From assembly GCA_015680685.1 (NCBI GenBank), contig MNCI01011140.1, forward strand, positions 760,416 to 795,963: DNA of 35,548 nt, read 5' to 3'. A program made the position numbers and the translations under genes. Under the pieces are notes generated by a model. The model was not told the origin of the DNA and made no database searches. It worked only from the letters and a program-made list of their open reading frames with translations. The first letter of the stretch is position 1. The number at the start of each line of letters is the position of its first letter. The stretch is from Gnetum montanum (taxonomy: Eukaryota; Streptophyta; Gnetopsida; Gnetales; Gnetaceae). Shown one piece after another: positions 1-9,410 of this stretch.

Positions 1-519
1 AACTCCTAGAAGCGGAACGAGTACGACTTGATTACGAGCATTTAAGTGTGACTGCTTGGTAGCCCAGTGGTGTAGCTAGGGGGATCTACGCTTGGTAACC
101 CAATGGCGTATTTGGGGTCTGCGCTTGGTAATCCCAGTGGCGTACCTAGGCCTATGCTTGGTAGTCCCAGTGGCAATCGTGCACGAAGTTGAAGATGTGT
201 ACGGTTGATCAAGGAATCGGTTGCTCGTCGCACTTAGGCTAGATTAGATTTCTTACCCTTTCCCTCATAGCTTAGCTTAGTTAGTATTATTTTCCACTGC
301 CTTCAGTAGTAGCGATAGAAGTACGAACACATCATACACCTCATCTAGACTAAACCATACGTGACATATGCAAAACTAGTTTGGATGGGAAGATAGCGAA
401 CTGCGACCTAAGGCTAACTATCTAGGTGCCACAACTAGTCCATCTGTGGAGTTCGACCGGATCATGCGTGCGACGCTCATTTCGTATGGTTGAGTGTAGG
501 GGTACCTCGCCACTCATCA
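1..519 (+). mobile_element. Ty3/gypsy LTR, 3' portion (copy A, + strand)
   Basis: The last ~70 bases (end CACTCATCA at 511-519) match the 3' ends of the other Ty3 LTRs in the window (26991-26999 on +, 27224-27232 and 11976-11984 on -), including the motif before it, TATGGTTGAGTGTAGGGGTACC. It abuts a truncated - strand LTR at 520, so it was probably inserted into that LTR. The 5' part lies outside the window, so whether it is a solo LTR or the end of a full element cannot be told. It keeps more CpG sites than the other copies, which suggests a younger insertion. Confidence 0.8.
55..187 (+). repeat. Degenerate tandem repeat inside LTR copy A
   Basis: Four copies of a unit starting CTTGGTA.(C)CCAGTGG begin at 55, 91, 124 and 156, so the period is 32-36 bases. 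The same LTR region in the other copies holds about two such units (for example near 26640-26660 on + and 27580-27610 on -), so copy number varies within the family. The repeat gives a Gly-Leu-Pro-Ser-rich open frame on the - strand that is not a gene. Confidence 0.7.
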
Positions 520-745
520 CTAATTATCGAATGTCTAACTAGTCCTAACATAAGCATCTAGTCCTACTTTCTGTACATGTCCTGAACCCACATATCTGCT
601 ACTAGATGACCAAGCACTATGTTACTAGGTGTACCAAGAAATAATGCTATTGGGATTACCAAGCGAATATGTGTTACACTCAAAGTGGTCGTACTTATGT
701 GTGTAATCTATCTTGCTTAATTGATTCATTAACTTAATTTCTGGA

Positions 746-832
746 AACATTTAACAAATAATTAAGAACATTAAATGCATAAATAATTGAGAACATTTAA
801 CAAATAATTAAGAACATTAAATGCATAAATAA
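746..832. repeat. 46-bp tandem duplication in the 3' LTR
   Basis: The block beginning AACATTTAACAAATAATTAA at 746 recurs at 792, identical over about 41 bases. The matching part of the 5' LTR (near 12450-12510) has one full copy and a decayed partial one. It probably arose by replication slippage after insertion. Confidence 0.8.
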
Positions 833-880
833 AATATTTAATCTATCCAAAGTGCTGCAAGGTTTATCAAAAAGCTTAAC

Positions 881-886
881 TTTATT
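881..886 (-). terminator. LTR polyadenylation signal AATAAA
   Basis: AATAAA lies ~175 bases downstream of the LTR TATA box. Equivalent signals sit at a similar distance in the solo LTR (26452-26457, ~187 bases) and in the Ty3-2 LTR (27773-27778, ~190 bases). The conserved spacing defines an R region of roughly 150-170 bases. Confidence 0.55.
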
Positions 887-1056
887 GCTACACACACTGT
901 CATGCTCAAGTATAACAATGCTCAAATAAAGATTCGTACACTCAATGACTCTTGCTGTGGGAACTTGGGAGAAAAATTCTAACTTTCAAATTGAAAAACT
1001 ATAAGAGCTTTACTGCAACCACAATCTCTATTGCCATACATGCAGCTGCTAGGTGC

Positions 1057-1136
1057 GTATTTATAGCCAAAAACTAACACTACATCAACAAGGCCTCATC
1101 AACACATGATATGATGTGTTGACTAGGCCTTGTCAA
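1057..1136 (-). promoter_or_regulatory. LTR core promoter: TATA box plus upstream inverted repeat
   Basis: On the - strand a TATA motif (GGCTATAAATAC, 1068-1057) is preceded by an inverted repeat with arms at 1085-1110 and 1111-1136 that match at 21 of 26 positions, each containing AAGGCCT. The TATA string is kept in the 5' LTR (12734-12750), in the solo LTR (26264-26273) and in the Ty3-2 LTR (27959-27970). This is the expected U3/R boundary; promoter activity is inferred. Confidence 0.7.
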
Positions 1137-1162
1137 CACAATCGACTGAACATGACTTATCA

Positions 1163-1172
1163 TACCCCCACA
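1163..1172 (-). other. Polypurine tract of Ty3-1
   Basis: The - strand reads TTGTGGGGGTA directly before the 3' LTR start TGATAAG. The equivalent in Ty3-2 (28068-28077) reads GTGGAGGTA. Position and purine content identify the plus-strand primer site. Confidence 0.7.
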
Positions 1173-1429
1173 ACTAAATGAAAACTCTTCCTTGATTTCT
1201 TTTACAAAATTGAGAAAGTATGGAATTATTGACTAACTTTTCACAAACAAAACTATCTAATTGACTTAGCAAAAAATTGGAGTGCTCGGGTGTATGAATC
1301 AACACATTACAAAAAATGATAGTGTTCAAGACAAAAAATTGAACACCATGATACAAATCTTTCAAAATCAGATAGCATGTTCCTTGATGGCATGAAGTGT
1401 GATGGAGAAGATCAAATGGTTCTAGGTGG

Positions 1430-4255
1430 TGGTTGCTCCTGAGGCTCTGAGGGATCTTCACTGGCTTCACACACAAGTGGTGGTCAAGGTAGCTGTGGTT
1501 GTCTTACTATTGCTCCAACTTCGAGCAAAAGGTGAAAAGCATCTAGCAGTGCTTTCATTTTCTCCTCCTTGCTTCTGGGATCATGCATCGTCCATGTATC
1601 TTTGCCAATGTGGGTTGGAATGGGCACATCCCAGGGACACAAGATTGATTGAAACAACTCCTTATCATTAATGAACTAGGCAATGAACTATTTGTGTTCA
1701 ATGTCAAATGCCCTTACTATGTCCTTCAGCTCTTGGTAGTCATTCATCCATTTGGCTAGGTTCTCAGTGATTGATCATTGATCTCTGAACCATGCTCTAA
1801 GAACTTTAAGTTCAACATTTTCAGTTTCAAGCTTCTACTTGGTGTCTTTGTGGTGCTTGAACTTTGCCTCATATAACAAATATGAGATAGCCACTTGTTT
1901 CTCCAATGTTGACCATGGTCATCTGGCAGTTAGCATTACTAGGTTTGTGTAATGGAGATTAGCCAACTCCATATATTCTATCATTTCTTCAATTTTCAAC
2001 TTCTTCAAGTGGATCTCCACTTTGTTGTAGGTGCCAATCCCATCAACGATGGGTTTCCAAACTTCTCTTCCCTATTGGAGTTGCTAGAGGACTTCATTCA
2101 TTTTTGCCTTTGCCATCTAAATGTTTTTTTCATTAACTTCCTTCTATAGGCCAATGTGGTATCTGTAGTGATTCTTTACTTCTTTGAACTTGAGGACCTC
2201 ATTTTTCCAAGTGGTGATCTCGATGGTAGACTTTTAGCATAAGGCACACACTTCCTCCATTAATAGATTTTGATTTTCTATGGCTAATCTCCTCAATTCA
2301 ATGTTCACCCTAGCAAGCTACTCCTACTATTGATGTATAAATTCCTACATGTGGTCCTTCTAAGCATCAACATTGCCAAGTGATGATTTTGTGCAGTCAG
2401 GGTCTCATTCTCCTAGCACATCTATGCTAAGTCCTTCTAAATTAAGTACACTTTTGCTTCAACTATGGGTTGGTTGGTTGAAGATGGACATTAATACCTC
2501 CTCCTTAGCCTTCTGGAATCATTCTTGAAGCTACTTGAAAGCTTCATCTTGAGTTATTTTTGGGCTGAGAATCATAGGATCAACAAGTCAAGCATGTAGT
2601 TGAACAACCTTTGTGGCCAAGCGTTGATTTCATTCTTGAGCTGTTTGGAGTTGCCCCTCCAAAATGATGCATTTTCCCCTTACATTTAGTAGCTCTAACT
2701 AGGTTGTAGTGATGTATTCTAGAAAGTCAAAGATATTTGAAATTAGTTTCCTGGTTCCCACCAATCATTCTAACAATTCTTCATGTTATGTTGTGTTTAA
2801 CTTTTTGCTAACTGTGCCTACAGATGTCTGCACAACTTAAAGTGTAGATATGTCTAGTATAGACATCATAGGTGCATTTAATGCTTCAATGACATGATAA
2901 ACAATAACTTTAGCCACTGTTTCCTACCCTTGGTGCTGCATCACCAAGATTGTTGCCCCTTCGCCTTTCTCCACATGCACCAAGAGGTGGTAGCATTCCT
3001 AGAGATTTCTAGAAATAAATGATGTTGAGATAGTGACACCGTCACCTCCCAAGCATTGGGATCCAACCTAGCGAGAAACTGCGTTCATTGGGCAGAGAAG
3101 ATTGGTCTACCCCTCTCTATCTAACTAACTATTTCAACCACCTCATTAAGGTGACTCATTACTAATTGGTATATAGATGGATCCACCCCACTCATTTCTA
3201 GACATTTTTCTTGTTCACTCAAGATTTGTTCTTATATTTTACATAGATGCTTAATGGTTATGTAGGCCTCTAGCATTGTTTCTTGAGTGGGTGATGGAGG
3301 TGGCTACTCCTCTTCTTGGGCCATCATTGGCATTTTATTTTTCATGATCTTGGACGATGAGGCCAAAGGAGCATGCCTAATGGTATTGTTGGAGTAGCAG
3401 ATGATACCTGCCCTTTTATAGAGTTTTTGGATAAGGCATGGAAAGGGTAGGGTTTTTCTTCCACGTTCATTTTCCTTGAAGCACTTTTTGATCTCTAAGT
3501 AGATCAGTTATGGAAGGTTGACGAGAAATTTCTTAGTTAGAGTAGTGCATGCTTGAGTGGAGAAGGTAGTTACCTTGCTTGGCCTCACCATTGGGTTAAG
3601 ATGAAAATTTTAAAATAGATGCACTCCGCTAGTGTGAGTGCACTGTACTCATTATGGTCAACCCCGTAGCATCGTTGGGTCCACTCCTTGGCCTTAAGAT
3701 CACCCTTCATGGATAGTTCTACCAATTGTGTCTTACTGTCAGGAAACCCAAGTGCTTGTGTGATAGCTTCTACCGAGTAGGACACTTGAATGTTCTTAAT
3801 TTTAATAATGGACCTTGGCCCTCTATTATTCTAGAAGAGGTATGTCTCTCCCATGTACCACTCCCCACTAGATGTGATGATTGGCCACATGGGAGAAGTT
3901 TGCAGTTGAGTCTTAACATCTGCTGAAGCTTTTTCTAGGAAAAGCTTGAAGTTGATCTCTTAAAGGATTAATCATTGAATTTCTTAGGATCTGGTGATGT
4001 CAAGGTAGGAGTCAAAGTGACCTCAAGCCTTGGCATGGGTTTAGGCACTTCTCATTGTGATTATTTTGTAGGAACTTCTTCTTTTGGAATCTATCAAATA
4101 GATTCCACTTAGAGCTCCTCACGAAGAGATCCCATTGCATGGGTTGCTTTCGGTGATTCTTGGGCTTATTCTTGTTGGCCCCTTCTAGCTCTGGGCTATT
4201 TCTTCCATGGTTGAGAGGGTTCTCCTTCCTACGAGTGCTTTTGTTTTGGTGCCAT
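1430..4255 (-). pseudogene. 3' accessory ORF of Ty3-1, coiled-coil protein, decayed
   Basis: Between integrase and the polypurine tract one reading direction keeps protein-like sequence for about 2.8 kb with scattered in-frame stops. It starts at an ATG at 4255 (MAPKQKHS, then a stop), followed by a Lys/Asn-rich basic stretch, then a globular-looking part with a 66-residue open run at 3785-3585 containing WTQRCYGVDHNEYSALTLAE. From ~3000 to ~1550 it is Glu/Lys/Leu-rich with heptad-like spacing (for example YNKVEIHLKKLKIEEMIEYM), suggesting a long coiled coil. It ends in a Pro-rich tail (SEDPSEPQEQPPPRT). Most stops are TAG or TAA where CAG, CAA or TGG would fit. The position matches the env-like or additional ORFs of Athila/Tat elements, but I see no signal peptide or clear membrane segment, so no envelope function is claimed. 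The body is absent from Ty3-2. Confidence 0.62.
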
Positions 4256-4283
4256 CTATAATCACAATGAGACCATGGATTAG
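4256..4283 (-). promoter_or_regulatory. Candidate 3' splice site before the accessory ORF
   Basis: On the - strand a CTAAT branch-point-like motif (4283-4279) lies 22 bases before TTGTGATTATAG, whose AG (4257-4256) directly precedes ATGGCACC. Ty3-2 has CTAAT at 28439-28435 and TTGTGATTGTAG ending at 28412, with the same spacing. Conservation in a spacer that has otherwise drifted supports use as a splice acceptor for a subgenomic mRNA. No donor was identified. Confidence 0.45.
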
Positions 4284-5580
4284 CAATCATTATGTAACTT
4301 AAAGCAATTAGGATACCTTTATCTCTTAAGGATAGTTACACTTGGCCAAGTTGTGATTATGGCTGATTTAATTATTTTAATTATTATTTATTTATGTGTT
4401 ATCATTAATAAACCATCTCGAAGGTTGTCGAAAGGGTTAACTGTTGAAAAAGTTGATGTTTATATGTTGTTAAGGTTATTAACCTTTTTGGGAAGTTAGA
4501 AAAATTTCCAAAAATTTTCATCAATTTTTCATCAAAAACCTTAAGGTTTGTGACCCCCATGACAAAGATGTTACCTCTAGTAAGTGCAGAATCGAAAAAA
4601 AGAAGTGATTTGGACAAACGATTAGGAAGTTATGGGCTCTAAAAAATTGCAAAAACTCCTTATGTGTTATGAGCAAATGACAAAAAATTCTTAAGTACAT
4701 GATGGTATATATAGGATGTAAGCACTACATTGATGAGGCCTCATCAATGTGGTTGGCTACGTTGATGAGGCCTTGTCGACACAACTGTTGACCACCATTG
4801 ACTTTGGTCAAACTTGCAAAACACAAGGAATTTTTGAATGAAATTGGGTTCAAATAAAAGCTCAAAAGGCCAAGAACAATATGAAAATATGAGAAGAGGG
4901 TGTTGAAGCTCATAAGTTTGGAAAAATGGAGAAAATTGATTCAGAGGATGAATGAAATAAAAGGTTAAGGGGCACTAAGTGGAATACTCAATGGAATATG
5001 CGAAAGATAGGATTATAGCAATGTCAAAGGTAATGGACCTTAACTAACCAAACCAAGAGCTATGCAAGTGGGTCCTCCCCATAGTAGGCTCATGCCCTTT
5101 TTGTCCTTGCATAACCTCAACTAAAGAGTCTGTGGGCCTCTTAGTTGACTAATGTCATGAAAAGTTAAGGACCAACCAAAAAGAATATATGCAAGAATTC
5201 CAACACATTAGACCAAGACATAGAGCATAACATAGAACATGACAATGACATGAGTTATGGAAGCCTGGATGGATGATAGAGAAGGTGAAATGGAGTTTCA
5301 AATTAAGGTCATAAGAAGTCCCTTGTGGAATTTGTGTTTAAAATGACCTGGGAAGTTCCATCCTCAGTTTGGACCAAAGCCATCCACTTTTAGTGACTTC
5401 GCATTACAACTTTAAGACTAATCCACCCACACAAGAGACAAGAGTTCTTCCATAAGACAACTACCATTCCATAAGGAGAAGAAAAGAGAAAAGTAGGAAG
5501 TGAGAAAGGGCCTTAGTTAGAGGGGACCTTCAGGCATAGGTGCATGTTTTTCTACTCCCATAACTAGTGCTTGTAGCCTG
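4284..5580 (-). other. Ty3-1 non-coding spacer between integrase and accessory ORF
   Basis: No protein-like frame is seen on either strand. It would be the leader or intron upstream of the accessory ORF. It contains the TATA/palindrome module at 4704-4790. Segments near 5340-5560 match 28860-29060 of Ty3-2; the part at about 4380-4850 has no clear counterpart there. Confidence 0.5.
4704..4790 (-). promoter_or_regulatory. Internal LTR-promoter-like module (TATA plus AGGCCT dyads)
   Basis: Read on the - strand it runs TTGTGTCGACAAGGCCT, then a second AGGCCT inside a perfect 22-bp palindrome (4728-4749, half-site CATTGATGAGG), then ATGTAGTGCTTA, then TATATATA (4713-4706). The LTR U3 core reads TTGTGTTGACAAGGCCT, a second AGGCCT, then ATGTAGTGTTA and TATAAATA. 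The two AGGCCT cores are 32 bases apart here and 34 in the LTR, and the nearer core is ~23 bases from the TATA motif in both. Similarity stops downstream of TATA. It lies ~450 bases upstream of the accessory ORF ATG in the same direction. Promoter function is inferred. Confidence 0.5.
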
Positions 5581-5740
5581 TTTATTTGTCCAAGGGGTGT
5601 GTTTTGAATTCCCTTTTCTTTTTTGAAACGGGAACCACACCATGCAAGGACTTATTCATGTCTAAGGGGTGTGCTTTGAATTTCCATCATTTTTTATTTT
5701 ATTTTATTTTATTTGAATGGGAACCATGCCATGCAAAGAC
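5581..5740. repeat. Minisatellite in Ty3-1 spacer, ~2 copies
   Basis: A unit of ~80 bases (CAAGGGGTGTGTTTTGAATT, T-rich run, then GGGAACCACACCATGCAAGG) occurs about twice. The homologous block in Ty3-2 (29098-29352) has three copies with a ~94-base period. Confidence 0.7.
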
Positions 5741-6465
5741 ATTATTTGACTTTCTATAAGTGGTTGGTATGGAATGGTAAGAAGTCTATGAAAAATACTC
5801 AAGCACTCAAGCGAGTAGAAGAGTATAAAGAGTATTGATTCCCCTTGAAGTCACACCCTTTACAAACCTTTGAGTCTTTCCTAATTCCAAAGCTACCAAG
5901 GTCACCAATCCATTAGAATTTTTCTTTAATGGAAGGGACCTCAAATTCCCAAAATAAGGAAAACCATAGAGTTTATTGAATGGTAGATGATGTGGACTCA
6001 CTACTTATTCTATGAAAAATAAACCATGTCAAAGTTGTCAGAAATTAGAATTCAAAAATAGAAACTAGACATTGACAATCACAATATTAAGCACAAACTA
6101 TCATTAGTAAACAGCAACAATGGCAGTGTGTCCTGTGATAATAAAGTAATTTTATTAGCAAAAATAAGGAAATATCACACTTGAATAAAACAAAACAAAG
6201 TAAAGTATATAAGAAAGTATAAAATATTCAAGAAAGGTTCAAAGGTACTAACGATGATGAAAAATTAGAAAATTTTGAAAATCTAAAAATTTGTAAAATA
6301 AATAACTTGTAAAATCAAAAATGTAGAAAACAAAAATTTAGAAAAACTAAGAAGTCATATGGATTTTCAGCATGGATGACCATCTCCCCTACAACTAAGT
6401 TGGAAGGAGGAAATTCAAAAAATGGAACGTAGTTGTCCATCTATCAAAGTGGTAGTTGCACTAGC
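5741..6465 (-). other. Ty3-1 non-coding region 3' of integrase
   Basis: A-rich, stop-filled sequence that aligns with 29353-30070 of Ty3-2 (for example around the AAACCATAGAGT and GACCATCTC blocks). No gene is visible. Confidence 0.5.
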
Positions 6466-7616
6466 CTATCTTGGTTTGAGAAAAGGTTTTAGTTGTTGGA
6501 TGTTGACCAACTTCTTTTTATTTGGGATTTCAGGCTTGTAGTTCAACATGGCCCTAGAGGGAAAGGTTTGATCAATTATATAAGGTTTTTTCCATAACAT
6601 TTGGAATTTTTCCTTTTGAGGTACATGTGTGGGGTTCCAATAGAGAACCTTATCTCTTGGTTGAAGTTTTACTTTCCTGATTCTGAGGTCATGATGCTGC
6701 TTACTAAATGCCTTGTGCACCTCATTCAAAGATAGGGCCACTAATTGGTTTTCATCTAGCACATTCAGGTTGATCAATCTTTCTTTCTATGCTAGACTTA
6801 GATCAAGATTTAGATCATAGGCTATTGAGAGTGTACAAAGCTTGAACTGGATTGGAAGCATTGGAAGTTTTCCATACACTAAATCATAGGGAGAATAGCT
6901 AATAGAAAGTTTCCATGTTGAACGATAGGCCTAGAAAGCATTGTTAAGTTTTGTACTCCAATCCTTCCTATATTTACTAATGGTCTATGTTAGCATTTTT
7001 GTGATCTCTTCATTGGTTACCTCTGCTTGACTATTGGCATGGGGATGATAAGGTGCTGTTAATTTATGTTCAACCCCCAAGAATTACATCAAGTTTCTAA
7101 AAGTCGCACATGTAAAATGAGTTTCATTATTAGAAATTAGTGAATGTGGCACCCCAAACCTATTGACAATATTTTGTTGTATAAATCTAGTAGTGGTGGA
7201 TGATGTACAATTAGTAACGACTGCTACTTCTATCCATTTTGTGCAGTAATAAACTGCTACTATAATATATGTCTTTTTATTGGACATGGGTGTGATGGGA
7301 CCCATAAGGTCAATGCCCCATATGTCAAAAGGTTCTAGTAATTGAATCCACTATTGAGGACCTTCCATGCAAGCGGTCATCTCCCCATCTCATTAACAAT
7401 GTTCACAAGACTTAACAAACTAGTGGGCATCCCTAAAGATTGTAGGTTGATAATATCCTACCATCAGGATTTTTATGTTCATACATCTCCTTGCATAGTG
7501 GCGTCTACAAGGTCCTTCATGAGCATCCTAGAGGATGCATAGTCGATCTTTGTCAGGGACACACCAACGAATCAAGCCATTGGCACACACCTTGTAGAGG
7601 TGTTCATTGATTTCCA
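6466..7616 (-). pseudogene. Integrase of Ty3-1, degenerate
   Basis: Integrase inserts the element cDNA into host DNA. In order on the - strand: an N-terminal HHCC-type zinc region near 7600-7380 (HEGPC..HYA, then CEHC), the catalytic core from ~7330 (WGID.MGPITPMSNKK, YCTKW, then NETHF), the third acidic residue near 7030 (QAEVTN), and a C-terminal part at 6777-6466 (RDKVLYWNPTHVPQ, KFQMLWKKPY) ending LKPFLKPR. The first catalytic Asp (in WGID) is present, the second reads Asn (ISNNETHF) and the Glu is present, so the DDE triad is broken. Stops interrupt the frame near 7340, 7080 and 6960. Confidence 0.85.
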
Positions 7617-8711
7617 TAATAAATTTGGCTTGATGAAGAAATTGTTGTTCTATCTAAAGTTAAGATCCCATGGCATCTCCTAAATGAGAAGATAAGTGAG
7701 GATGTCATTATACCATGTTGCTTTTGTAGGCATTTTTTCACTTATTACTCCCATAAAGAGGAGTTCAGTTAGAAACTTATTAGAGAGCAAGCTCTTCTCC
7801 TCTTTATTATCCCACCTTAAGTAAAAGAGGTTGTCAACAACCACATTCTTAATCCCTTTTCAATCTACCATCGTGAAATCAAATTCCTCCAAGATCACAA
7901 GCTATTGTATGACATGAAGGCTCATCGTTTTCTTATTCATGAGGAAGCATATTGCACTATGGTCTGTATGCATAAATACTTTGTAATCAAGCACATAGTA
8001 CCTAAACTTTTCTAGAGCATACACCACAACCATTAGTTATTTTTCCATGGTGGTGTAATTTAACTATGCTTCCACAATGCTTTAGCTCACGCAGTGGATA
8101 TAGTATGGGGATTTCTTATTATCCATCTATGTGAGCAATGCTCCTAAGGCATAGTTAGATGCATCCGTCATGATGTGGAAGGGTCTAAACTAGTGTGGTG
8201 CTCATAGGATTAATGTTCCTACACGTTTCTCTTTAAACTTTTGGAATGCATGTTCACATTCCTTAGTCCAAATGAAAGGTGCATCTTTCTTTATAAGCTC
8301 TACCAACAACTTTGTAATCTTAGAGAAATTCTCTATAAATCGCTGATAGTAACCAGTGTGTCCAAGGAATGATCAAACATCTTTAACAATCTCTAGTTGG
8401 TATGTTATTCCTTGGAAGACCCTTATCTTTTTTGGATCTACCTCAATCTCTTTTTGCAAAATTTGGTGCCCTAGCATAATGCCTTCTTGAATCATGAGAT
8501 GGCTCTTTTACCAATTAAGCCACAAGTTTGTTTCAACACATCTCTTCAACACTTACTTAAGGAAGTCCAAGGCTTGCTCAAATGTAGCTCCATAGGTGGA
8601 AAAGTCATCTATGAAGACTTCTACACCACTACCAATCTACCATTGGAAAATACTAAGGACCAAGCATTGAAATGTTGTAAGGGCATTACATAGACCAAAT
8701 TACATCTTACA
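7617..8711 (-). pseudogene. Reverse transcriptase (C-terminal part) and RNase H of Ty3-1
   Basis: The palm-domain FxDD box is recognisable on the - strand as VFIDDF (Asp pair at 8609-8604), followed by thumb and connection sequence and then RNase H. RNase H features include LEKFRYYVLDYK near 8010, HTDHSAI near 7955, FLMNKKT, EEFDFTMVD and KNVVVDNLFYLRW near 7820. Several stops and frameshifts occur. The RT N-terminal half (fingers, first catalytic Asp) is missing: the sequence jumps at ~8711 straight into the protease-RT linker, while Ty3-2 has ~690 bases more at this point. Confidence 0.8.
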
Positions 8712-9410
8712 ATATGCACATGTTAGGCTCTCAGTTGGTTCCATGCATAATTTTTTGCTATTTGAGTCAGCTATTAGCCACTAGGTGCCCTCCTATTTTG
8801 TGGCTATTTCATAAAGACACCTTTGAAAACTGATTTCTTGTGCACACTGATTGCATGCTTTAATGTGTGTACTTCTGATGGACCAAATCTTTTGCATGCA
8901 ATTGTACATGTTATCACTATACACAATGCATAGAATACACTTCTTCTTTATTTTTCCCAATTCATTTTCTTTGGATATTTCTAGAGATAGGTCCCTTATA
9001 CCCATACATGCATCAATCGTGCTTAACCAAGCCCTTTCCATAATGATGGGGAAGTCACTTTTGCAATTTTCAACCTTAATCACCAGAAAATCAATAGGAT
9101 AGGACCACCCACAAACTATGGTCACAATGTCCTCTACTAATCTTAAAGGGATAGTAATTGATTGATCTACCAATTCTATATGGATGTTGCTCTTCTTAAG
9201 AGGTGGTAGATTCTAGGCCTTGTATATGTCATGGGAGATAAGATTAACTCTGGAACCATAGTCAAGAAGAACCTTGCATGGCTCATGTCTAGCAATTTGT
9301 AGGTAAATGAGTGGACTTCCTAGATCAAATATTTTCATGGAAAGATTGCCAGCCTTGATCCAATTAGAAATAGCATGAGTTAGCATTACAGTGCAAATTT
9401 GAGACAACAC
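8712..9410 (-). pseudogene. Aspartic protease region of Ty3-1
   Basis: Retroviral-type aspartic protease that would cut the Gag-Pol polyprotein. The frame at 9410-9213 carries the active-site loop as LLDYGSRVNLIS (family norm LLD-T/S-G), and the next frame (9173-8793) carries the second conserved block FPIIMERAWLS, where the usual Gly-Arg is Glu-Arg. The two are broken by a stop or frameshift near 9200. The Ty3-2 copy (33412-32963) matches throughout. Confidence 0.78.

Larger units (their letters stand above)
520..1162 (-). repeat. 3' LTR of Ty3-1, truncated
   Basis: It aligns base for base with the 5' LTR, starting TGATAAGTCATG (- strand, at 1162). The last ~275 bases of the LTR (equivalent of 11976-12251) are missing because copy A begins at 519. 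Relative to the 5' LTR it has a 46-bp tandem duplication (746-832) and an extra partial repeat near 625-655. Confidence 0.85.

Noticed and set aside
55-187. Short repeats considered as a CRISPR array
   Set aside because: Imperfect adjacent repeats without unique spacers, in a plant LTR.
42-233. 63-codon Gly-Leu-Pro-Ser repeat ORF on the - strand
   Set aside because: It is the shadow of the LTR tandem repeat (55-187) read on the wrong strand of the element.
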